Shown here: positions 5,844 to 11,863 of the stretch, in pieces
Position numbering within the stretch: the first letter of the stretch is position 1
Layout of the letters: every line of letters starts with the position of its first letter
Assembly: GCA_946479055.1 (NCBI GenBank)
Contig: CAMLEX010000030.1
Span: forward strand, 1 to 14,444
Direction: 5' to 3'
DNA: 14,444 nt
From: an uncultured Bacteroidota bacterium
GTDB taxonomy: Bacteria > Bacteroidota > Bacteroidia > Chitinophagales > Chitinophagaceae
Position numbers and translations under genes: made by a program
The notes under the pieces: model-generated
What the model was told of the DNA's origin: nothing
The model's input: only the letters and a program-made list of their open reading frames with translations
Databases searched by the model: none

Positions 5844-6164
5844 TCACAGGCCAATAACAGTTGACACAGCCTTGCTAAGTACATCTATCGCGGCATTAGC
5901 AGCTCTTTGCGCCATTGCTTTTGTAATGATAGATACCGCATGCAATTCAGATTCCAGTATTTTTTTTTCATCTTCCAGTCTTTTGAGAAAAAACTTCTGA
6001 CTTATTTCATTATTTAATCGCAAGCTCGCCAGTAATTCGAGCCTGTCCTTTCTTGTTTGCAAGAAAGTTCCCGCCGTTTCTTTTACAAGTTGCCAATCAT
6101 CTTTTACTGTCGTCTTCACAGCTCCTACCATTTCAGCAACTACTTCGTTAATATCAAATGCCAT
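5844..6164 (-). CDS. Small helical protein of unknown function, third gene of the caspase group
   Basis: This 106-residue protein is not recognised. It is predicted nearly all helical by eye: an acidic N-terminus, a charged central helix (about 30-80, KDRLELLASLRLNNEISQ then KRLEDEKKILESELHAV) that could form a coiled coil, and a C-terminal segment rich in Ala, Ile and Val (about 82-106) that is amphipathic to hydrophobic. No signal peptide. It starts 40 bases after the lipoprotein stop, on the same strand, so it is likely the last gene of a caspase-lipoprotein-small protein operon. It could be a partner or a substrate of the caspase (inference only). Confidence 0.7.
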   Translation of the reverse strand: MAFDINEVVAEMVGAVKTTVKDDWQLVKETAGTFLQTRKDRLELLASLRLNNEISQKFFLKRLEDEKKILESELHAVSIITKAMAQRAANAAIDVLSKAVSTVIGL

Positions 6165-6204
6165 AAAAAATTTATTTTTCGTTTTTGAAAATGAATTTAC
6201 CTGT

Positions 6205-6651
6205 CTAACGTTTTGTGGGTTTCAATGCTATTTCCGCTAAGTAAAGTGGCTTCCAGAAACCTGCTAAAGTGGACTGGTAGGCCATAGCTTCCCCATTTGA
6301 TAGTGTTGAATTGTCCCTATGATATTTTTTCGCTTCATCAAAAGCAACTTTGAGGTTTTTATTAATCACAAGAAAATCGGCATTATTAGGCCTCGCTTCA
6401 TTTTTTAGTTTTATAGAATTTATCTCCGACTCTATTTCATTATACCTGTCCTTGAAGGTTTCGTATAATCGATTGGCTAAAGGAACATCAAGCATATCAA
6501 TATAAAGTTTATCGGTCGCTTTTGCGGCTTTGGCTATTTGTTCTTCCAGTTGTGCATTATATTCCGGAACCCAGGTTACCCTGCATGCCAGCAGTGAACA
6601 GGTTAGCAGCAAAATGCACGAAAACCTTCGAAGAAAAATAAGTGCAGTCAT
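6205..6651 (-). CDS. Lipoprotein of unknown function beside the caspase gene
   Basis: Starting at 6651 (MTALIFLRRF) gives 148 residues with a clear lipoprotein signal: two Arg, a hydrophobic core (about 10-19), and lipobox LLAC with the lipidated C23. An upstream in-frame ATG (6699) would add 16 residues that bury the signal, so I reject it. The mature part is charged and helical (about 35-105, with a heptad-like pattern) and has no domain I recognise. The residue after Cys is Arg, so no Asp-type inner-membrane retention signal is present; location in the outer membrane or on the surface is possible. It lies 111 bases after the caspase stop and 40 bases before the small helical gene. Confidence 0.75.
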   Translation of the reverse strand: MTALIFLRRFSCILLLTCSLLACRVTWVPEYNAQLEEQIAKAAKATDKLYIDMLDVPLANRLYETFKDRYNEIESEINSIKLKNEARPNNADFLVINKNLKVAFDEAKKYHRDNSTLSNGEAMAYQSTLAGFWKPLYLAEIALKPTKR

Positions 6652-6726
6652 AAATTTAATTTTATAGTGATTAATGAAATCAATGCCCCTGTTACACACT
6701 ATGGATCATCCATGATTTATCAGCCC

Positions 6727-6746
6727 ACATTTTTCCTGGAAAATGT
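6727..6746 (-). other. Hairpin after the caspase stop codon
   Basis: ACATTTT (6727-6733) and AAAATGT (6740-6746) form a 7 bp stem with a 6-base loop, beginning 16 bases after the caspase stop. No T run follows on the minus strand, so it would be at most an attenuating or mRNA-stabilising hairpin between the caspase and lipoprotein genes. Confidence 0.35.
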
Positions 6747-6762
6747 TTTGATACTTTATCTT

Positions 6763-7581
6763 TTATGCAAAAATCTTCCATCTCTTCATTGCTCTTGACC
6801 CATAGAGATTTGGTGACTGAGGATATTGCTGAGATGGCAACACTTTCCGGATAGCTTTATACCAATCCTGGTAAGTTGCAGTTGGTTTTAAATGCTTAAG
6901 GGTTTCCAGTGCTACAAAAGTGAAGGCGCCATTAGGCCGGTTCTGAAACCAGGCATCATAACTATATTCCACGTCCTGGCTGCCAGACATCAATAAACTG
7001 CCATACCTGCCGGGCCGTGATGATCTGCGAAACATTCGGGTAGTACCCAGTTTACTCAGATCTCTTTTAGAAAGAAAATTGGCAGGAGGAAGAAATTTTA
7101 CCTTTCGTACAGGCGCATTTTTCCCGGACACCGTGGGTGGAGTAGTAATTTCAGAAAAACGGGTAACAGTTCCCGAATGGCAGGAATCTGAAAACAAAAC
7201 CAGCTTTACACCATTTTTTTTGGAAGTAAAAAGATCATTCAATTCGTCATCGGTTATTGGGCCTTTTGTATAGAGATCATAAGGGCATAAGCATTCATCA
7301 GTGCCATCTGATTCCTCCCCGTCTTTATCGGGAATATAAGTTCCATGCCCGGAGTATTGAAAAATAACAGAGTCTCCTTTTACAGCTTGTTCAACTAATG
7401 CTTTCATCGCATCCAGAATGTTTTTCCGGGTAGCTTCTTTGTCCAGCAATTTTGTGACAGTAAATCCCTTTTGGGTAAGAATTTTTGACCAATCGTTCGC
7501 ATCATTAACGCAGCCCGAAAGATCACTACCTGTGCCCGGATAATCATTGATCCCGATACATAATGCAAGTTTTTTTTCCAT
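6763..7581 (-). CDS. Caspase-family protease (metacaspase-like, peptidase C14)
   Basis: The 272-residue protein is a bare caspase-fold p20-like domain with the catalytic dyad H79 (QYSGHG) and C134 (FSDSCHSG). The N-terminal strand ALCIGINDYP and the stretch DGTDECLCPYDL...ITDDEL are typical of prokaryotic metacaspases (type I-like), which generally cut after Arg or Lys. It lacks a signal peptide, membrane segment or added sensor or effector domain, so it should be cytoplasmic and any control must come from partners or processing. It heads a same-strand group with a lipoprotein and a small helical protein. In bacteria such proteases occur in defence, regulated death and signalling; none of these is shown here. 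Both catalytic residues are intact. Confidence 0.92.
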   Translation of the reverse strand: MEKKLALCIGINDYPGTGSDLSGCVNDANDWSKILTQKGFTVTKLLDKEATRKNILDAMKALVEQAVKGDSVIFQYSGHGTYIPDKDGEESDGTDECLCPYDLYTKGPITDDELNDLFTSKKNGVKLVLFSDSCHSGTVTRFSEITTPPTVSGKNAPVRKVKFLPPANFLSKRDLSKLGTTRMFRRSSRPGRYGSLLMSGSQDVEYSYDAWFQNRPNGAFTFVALETLKHLKPTATYQDWYKAIRKVLPSQQYPQSPNLYGSRAMKRWKIFA

Positions 7582-7760
7582 AATTGTTAAGTTTTGCCAT
7601 TTAAGAAAATTAATATCCGATACTCACCAATAGGCGCAGTTGATGACTGGCTATCGGTTTGATAATTGTTTTAAACTTCTTAAATCTTAAATACACGGGG
7701 GTACTAATGCAGGCGCTTAACTTAACAGTAACGAAGTACGGATAATGAAGATATACTCAG

Positions 7761-7768
7761 CAAAAGTA
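7761..7768 (-). promoter_or_regulatory. Possible -7 box for the caspase group
   Basis: The minus strand has TACTTTTG, a full match to TAnnTTTG, but no good TTTG -33 box, and it would leave a leader of about 170 bases before the caspase ATG. Confidence 0.3.
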
Positions 7769-7915
7769 TTTTATCTGCTCCATTAAACTAATATCTGTGG
7801 TACTAATTTTTATCAGAGACACGTCCCAGGCAGAACAACTTTACATGAAAACTCTTTAAACTGTCCGAAAAGAATGGTGGCTAAATCTGAATAGCAAGGC
7901 TCCTATTTTCACTTT

Positions 7916-7953
7916 TTAAAAACCCTGCCGCTGCTTAAAAAACAGTCGGCAGG
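7916..7953 (-). terminator. Terminator-like hairpin without an upstream gene
   Basis: CCTGCCG CTG (7924-7933) pairs with CAG T CGGCAGG (7943-7953), a 10 bp G/C-rich stem with one bulge. On the minus strand it is followed by GTTTTTAAAAA, a rough T tract. The nearest plus-strand sequence after it has no T run. No minus-strand gene ends here. Confidence 0.45.
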
Positions 7954-8060
7954 TATATGTGTCCGGATAGGGCCATTGGGAATAAGGTTTAATGGTCAAT
8001 GGTAGGTGATAGACCCTCGATGCAAAGGTTGGAAAGAACTATACGCCAGACAAGCGTTTA

Positions 8061-8120
8061 TAAACCCAATTTTACCCCCGTTTTTTAACGGTACTCCACC
8101 CCGTTTTTAAACCCAATTTT
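8061..8120 (+). repeat. Interlaced direct repeats upstream of the two-component operon
   Basis: TAAACCCAATTTT occurs exactly at 8061-8073 and 8108-8120 (47 bases apart). Between them CCCCGTTTTTTAA and CCCCGTTTTTAA occur at about 8076 and 8099. The block ends 68 bases before the first ATG of the operon, a plausible operator position. Confidence 0.6.
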
Positions 8121-8188
8121 GTTTTAAAGCATTGCAAATAGAATACGCTGCAATATCTTACCGGCACAAATCACCAAATCTTTAATTT

Positions 8189-8524
8189 ATGCAAGGACCC
8201 ATCCCCGTTAGCACAGCTAACATTATGATCGAAGACTATATCCGATCCACAGAATCCGGAATAGAAGATCTATCTAAAAAAACCTGGAGTGTTTCTTTTA
8301 CAGGAAAAGAACTAATGGATTGGCTAGTTGAAAAAATGCCATTCGCAGATGAACTAAGAATATGTTTTGGTAAGTATCCCAAGGACGAGCCCTATGCCGG
8401 CCGGGTTACCGTAATATTATGGCCCTATAAAGATGGCAAGCCGGCCACTCAACCTATTTCCGAAGGTAAAGACGGAGACTCTCATCCCATTCCTCCATAT
8501 AATCAAGGGCAATTAAATCCTTGA
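8189..8524 (+). CDS. Small protein of unknown function, first gene of two-component operon
   Basis: This 111-residue protein is not recognised. It has no signal peptide or membrane segment. The middle looks like an alpha/beta fold (TGKELMDWLVEKM helix, then ELRICFGKYP and GRVTVILWPYKDGKP strands) and the last 30 residues are polar, Pro- and Gly-rich and probably disordered. Its stop codon shares one base with the ATG of the membrane protein gene (TGATG), so it is translationally coupled to the sensor operon and is likely to act in, or report to, that system. A second in-frame ATG (codon 13) is possible as start. Without a homologue search the function is open. Confidence 0.8.
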   Translation: MQGPIPVSTANIMIEDYIRSTESGIEDLSKKTWSVSFTGKELMDWLVEKMPFADELRICFGKYPKDEPYAGRVTVILWPYKDGKPATQPISEGKDGDSHPIPPYNQGQLNP

Positions 8525-9180
8525 TGCAGATGATACTTAACATAGTTTATTTAGTCTGCCTGCTTGCCAGCACTATAGTGGCGTTTTTATCTCGCAAAAA
8601 CCTGGAAAGCAGGCAGCTTTCCTTTTTTATTCCCTTTCTTTTTTTGGTGTTTATCCAGGAAATAACGTTGTTCTTTTACAACCTGAACCCTCCTATCCGT
8701 TCAACGGGCATTGTTTATAATATTTATACACCCCTTAGCACATTGTTTTTTTCATTTTTTTATTCCCGTATCCCTTTTAATGTTTCGGTTCGCCCCCTGA
8801 TCCGGATACTGACTATTATCTTCCTGGCTGCAACGCTGTTTACGTATTGTTTCATCCAGCCTGTTTATATCTATAACAATTATATTTCTTTAGCAGGTGG
8901 CTTTCTGATTACATTGTGCGGGATATTATTCTTATTTAACTACTTTAAACTTGACAACCACAAAGAAGAAATAAAATGGCTGCCTGTAGTCTGGATCACC
9001 ATCGGAATAGTTACTTTTTACCCGGTAGTAAATATTTCTTTTGCGTTGTATAAATATTTGCTTGCTTACCAGGCTACCATTTTTGGAATGAAATTATACC
9101 ACCTGGTACCGCAGTTAATGAGTATTTTCATGTACGGCTGTTTTATCAGGGCATTTTATTTATGCAAAAAGAAAGATTAG
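8524..9180 (+). CDS. Seven-helix membrane protein, probable sensor partner of the kinase
   Basis: Starting at ATG 8524 (the frame also contains an upstream TTG at 8521, less likely) gives 218 residues, very hydrophobic, with about seven transmembrane segments (near 4-20, 31-52, 64-82, 93-112, 122-139, 154-173, 188-210) and short loops, ending in the basic KKKD. No enzyme motif is visible. The gene overlaps the kinase gene by 19 bases and the preceding gene by one base. Since the kinase has only one transmembrane helix and no sensing domain, this protein is a good candidate for the signal-receiving part, in the manner of 7TM sensor modules, but encoded separately (inference). Confidence 0.8.
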   Translation: MQMILNIVYLVCLLASTIVAFLSRKNLESRQLSFFIPFLFLVFIQEITLFFYNLNPPIRSTGIVYNIYTPLSTLFFSFFYSRIPFNVSVRPLIRILTIIFLAATLFTYCFIQPVYIYNNYISLAGGFLITLCGILFLFNYFKLDNHKEEIKWLPVVWITIGIVTFYPVVNISFALYKYLLAYQATIFGMKLYHLVPQLMSIFMYGCFIRAFYLCKKKD

Positions 9181-9941
9181 ACTTAATTATCTCCGTTATA
9201 GCAGCCAGTCTTTTTGTCTTGTTGCTTGTAATTTCTGTTCTCTTTCTTTTCCGGATCTACCTGAAAAGAAAAAATAAATTGTTGCTGGAAAAAGAAAGAA
9301 TGAGCATGGAGTTTGAACAAACTTTGCTGAAATCACAACTGGAGATTCAGGAGTATACATTCAATCATATCAGCCGTGAGATACATGATAATATCGGGCA
9401 GGTATTAAGCTTGGTACGCATCAATCTTAATACGCTGGAAGCTCCCCGCGATTTGGAAAAATTGGAGTTAATGGATGAATTGATGGGTAAAGCCATTACA
9501 GACCTGCGCAGTCTGAGTCATTCATTGGATGCTGATCATATCAGGAATAACGGCTGGATGGCCCCTGTTACTAAATTGCTGACCGACTTACAAAAAACAG
9601 GAAAATATAAAACCTTTATTGAACAGGATGAAAACCTGCCAGCCCTTGGAAATGACAAACCGATCATTCTTTTCAGGATGATACAGGAAGTGATCAATAA
9701 TATTATCCGCCATGCAACAGCGGATACAATACATTTGGACGCAAAAAAGGAAAATGACAAATTAGTAATAAAGATCGAAGACAACGGGAAAGGGTTTGAC
9801 ACCGGTGTAAATTCAGGAGGTGTGGGCCTGCAAAATTTAAAGAACCGTTCAAAAATGATCAATGCAGATTTATTGATTAAAAGTGAACAAGGAAAAGGTA
9901 CTATTGTTATCGTTTCCATAAAGACGGATAGTTATGAATAA
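9162..9941 (+). CDS. Sensor histidine kinase, HisKA_3 / NarX-like
   Basis: The 259-residue protein has one N-terminal transmembrane helix (about 8-31), a coiled linker (33-65), a HisKA_3 dimerisation domain with the phosphorylated histidine H75 in SREIHDNIGQ, and a HATPase domain: N box around E176-N180 (QEVINNIIRHA), G1 box DNGKGFD (207-213), G2 box GGVGLQNLKNR (219-229). It autophosphorylates and should pass the phosphate to D59 of the regulator encoded next. It lacks any periplasmic or PAS sensing domain, consistent with sensing through the co-encoded seven-helix protein. It overlaps that gene by 19 bases and the regulator gene by 8 bases. Confidence 0.95.
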   Translation: MQKERLDLIISVIAASLFVLLLVISVLFLFRIYLKRKNKLLLEKERMSMEFEQTLLKSQLEIQEYTFNHISREIHDNIGQVLSLVRINLNTLEAPRDLEKLELMDELMGKAITDLRSLSHSLDADHIRNNGWMAPVTKLLTDLQKTGKYKTFIEQDENLPALGNDKPIILFRMIQEVINNIIRHATADTIHLDAKKENDKLVIKIEDNGKGFDTGVNSGGVGLQNLKNRSKMINADLLIKSEQGKGTIVIVSIKTDSYE

Positions 9942-10596
9942 TATTATCACCCGTATTGCGCTTGTTGACGATCATGTTTTACTTCGCAACGGGCTTGCCT
10001 CATTAATACAATCGTTTGAAGGCTATGCCGTCTTGTTCCAGGCGGATAATGGAAAAGAATTTATTCAGCAATTAAAAACCCACCCCCTCCCCGACATTAT
10101 TCTGTTTGACATTACAATGCCGGAAATGAATGGCTTTGAAACGGCAGCCTGGATAAAACAAAACGCACCCTCTATAAAAATACTTGTATTAAGCATGATG
10201 GATAATGACGAAGTTGTTATCAGTATGTTGAAAGCAGGGGCAAGGGGCTATATACTGAAAGACAATAAACCAGCGGTTTTTAAACAAGCATTGGATAATA
10301 TCCGTGATACAGGTTTTTTTATGAATGACCTGGTGAGCAATAAAATGCTGAGCTATGTAAAGGATGAGGAAAGTAAGGGAAAAGGAATGTCAGCCATTGC
10401 TTTATTAACAGAAAAAGAACTTGCCTTTCTGAAATACGCCTGCAGCGAAATGACTTATAAAGATATAGCTATTGCAATGCAGGCAAGCCCCAGAACTGTA
10501 GACGGCTACCGTGATGAACTTTTTAAAAAACTCAATTTACAATCCCGAGTAGGACTGGTGATGTTTGCTATTAAAAATGGACTGTATAAGTTATAG
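9934..10596 (+). CDS. Response regulator, NarL/FixJ family
   Basis: The 220-residue protein has a receiver domain (about 6-125; acidic pair D12/D13, phospho-acceptor D59 in LFDITMPEMNG, K107-type lysine in GYILKDN) and a LuxR-type helix-turn-helix (about 158-220, LTEKELAFLKYACSEMTYKD then SPRTVDGYRDELFKKLNL). It is a DNA-binding transcription factor and the clear partner of the kinase, whose gene it overlaps by 8 bases. The helix-turn-helix differs slightly from the usual (TVDGYR where TVKxHx is common), a variant seen in many Bacteroidota regulators. Its last 6 bases overlap the end of tgt on the other strand. Confidence 0.95.
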   Translation: MNNIITRIALVDDHVLLRNGLASLIQSFEGYAVLFQADNGKEFIQQLKTHPLPDIILFDITMPEMNGFETAAWIKQNAPSIKILVLSMMDNDEVVISMLKAGARGYILKDNKPAVFKQALDNIRDTGFFMNDLVSNKMLSYVKDEESKGKGMSAIALLTEKELAFLKYACSEMTYKDIAIAMQASPRTVDGYRDELFKKLNLQSRVGLVMFAIKNGLYKL

Positions 10597-11730
10597 CTTT
10601 GTTTTAAGCACTTGTATCATTTCTGTTTTCCAGCTGGGGAAATCTCCATTCTCAATATGTAATCTTGCTTCCTTCATCAGCCACAAATAAAAAGCAAGGT
10701 TATGGATGCTGGCAATGGTTAATCCCAAAAATTCTTTTGCTTTCATCAGGTGGCGGAGATAAGCTTTGCTGTAATAGTTACTGACTTCGCAATCTAATCC
10801 ATCATCAATTGGCGAAAAATCAAACTCCCATTTTTTGTTGTCAATATTGAGAACACCTTTGGTTGTAAATAACATCGCATTGCGTCCATTCCTGGTTGGC
10901 ATTACACAGTCAAACATATCAATGCCCATGCCTATGCACTCCAGCATATTCCAGGGAGTACCTACTCCCATCAGGTAGCGGGGCTTATCTTTTGGCAGAT
11001 AATCACAACACCAGTCGCAGATCTCATACATCACGGGTTCAGGCTCACCTACACTTAATCCGCCAATAGCATTGCCTGTTGCATTTTTTGCTGACACGAA
11101 TTCACAGGAGCTTTTGCGAAGCTCTTTGAAAGTGCCACCCTGTACAATAGGAAAAAGGTTTTGCGTATATCCGTATTTATCCTCTGTATTATAAAATCGG
11201 TTCCAGCAACGATCCAGCCAGCGATGAGTGAGTTCCATGGACGTTCTGGCATAGACATAGTCACTACCACCGGGCGGACATTCATCAAAAGCCATGATGA
11301 TATCACCACCGATGATCCTTTGGATATCCATCACATATTCAGGAGTGAACAAATGCTTCGACCCATCAATATGCGATTGAAAAGTAACCCCATCTTCTTT
11401 TATTATCCGGGTGCCTGCCAATGAGAAAACCTGGTAGCCGCCGCTATCCGTCAATATTGGCTTTTGCCACCCGTTGAACTTATGCAACCCACCCGCTTTT
11501 TCAAGTACTTCAAGACCAGGCCTTAAATATAGATGATAGGTATTCCCCAGGATGATCTCTGCTTTTACATCATTCACTAATTGCTGTTGGGTAACGGCTT
11601 TTACACTGCCTACCGTTCCCACCGGCATAAAAATAGGTGTCAATATTTCGCCGTGATCCGTACTGATCTTTCCTATCCTTGCCTTTGAACGCTGATCTGT
11701 CTTTTCCAAGTGAAATTGCAGTGCTGCCAT
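10591..11730 (-). CDS. tgt: Queuine/preQ1 tRNA-ribosyltransferase (TGT)
   Basis: TGT exchanges guanine 34 for the queuosine precursor preQ1 in tRNAs with GUN anticodons (Asp, Asn, His, Tyr). I choose the start at 11730 (MAALQFHLEK); the upstream in-frame ATG at 11781 adds 17 residues encoded in repeat-like spacer. The 379-residue protein has catalytic D95 (LTDSGGYQVFS) and D274 (MFDCVMPTRNGRNA), the substrate pocket VQGGT (196-200) and GGLSVGE (223-229). At the usual zinc site (CxCx2C...H) only C314 and H343 remain: L312 and S317 replace the other two cysteines (GLDCEVSNYYSKAY, SIHNL). All other motifs are intact, so I expect activity with an altered or absent zinc site. Confidence 0.96.
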   Translation of the reverse strand: MAALQFHLEKTDQRSKARIGKISTDHGEILTPIFMPVGTVGSVKAVTQQQLVNDVKAEIILGNTYHLYLRPGLEVLEKAGGLHKFNGWQKPILTDSGGYQVFSLAGTRIIKEDGVTFQSHIDGSKHLFTPEYVMDIQRIIGGDIIMAFDECPPGGSDYVYARTSMELTHRWLDRCWNRFYNTEDKYGYTQNLFPIVQGGTFKELRKSSCEFVSAKNATGNAIGGLSVGEPEPVMYEICDWCCDYLPKDKPRYLMGVGTPWNMLECIGMGIDMFDCVMPTRNGRNAMLFTTKGVLNIDNKKWEFDFSPIDDGLDCEVSNYYSKAYLRHLMKAKEFLGLTIASIHNLAFYLWLMKEARLHIENGDFPSWKTEMIQVLKTKL

Positions 11731-11757
11731 ATGAGGCGCAAGATAAACACAGAACAA

Positions 11758-11846
11758 CAATGGACAATAGGCAACGGACAATTGGCAAAGTACCTTACGA
11801 TTAGGAATTCCCTATTGCTTATTGCTTATTGTCTATTGCCTGTTGC
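11758..11846. repeat. Inverted pair of degenerate heptanucleotide arrays (CAA family)
   Basis: Four 7-base units in the plus direction (11758-11785: CAATGGA, CAATAGG, CAACGGA, CAATTGG) face five in the minus direction (11812-11846; on the minus strand CAACAGG, CAATAGA, CAATAAG and so on). CAA is constant in all nine units. The arrays lie between the divergent tgt and glycosyltransferase starts, separated by 26 bases, and could form an imperfect hairpin. Confidence 0.8.
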
Positions 11847-11850
11847 TTAC

Positions 11851-11858
11851 TACCTTCG
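11851..11858 (+). promoter_or_regulatory. Possible -7 box for the glycosyltransferase gene
   Basis: TACCTTCG has one mismatch to TAnnTTTG and ends 5 bases before the preferred ATG (11864), which would make the mRNA nearly leaderless. TTG triplets of the heptad array lie at possible -33 distance. Confidence 0.35.
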
Positions 11859-11863
11859 CCGCT

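Larger units (their letters stand above)
7582..8188. other. 607-base intergenic region between divergent operons
   Basis: No convincing gene is seen. The region holds a possible minus-strand -7 box (7761-7768), a strong hairpin with minus-strand T run (7916-7953), a short degenerate heptad stretch (7984-8011: AATGGTC, AATGGTA and neighbours), and interlaced direct repeats just before the 8189 gene (8061-8120). It therefore probably carries the promoters of both the caspase group and the two-component operon, and perhaps a small minus-strand RNA. Confidence 0.5.

Noticed and set aside
7700..7807. Nine-base repeat GGTACTAAT at 7700 and 7799
   Set aside because: It is short, with 99 bases between and no further structure; likely chance in A/T-rich DNA.
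11731..11781. Longer N-terminus for TGT
   Set aside because: The extra 17 residues are encoded partly by the heptad array and do not look like the family N-terminus.
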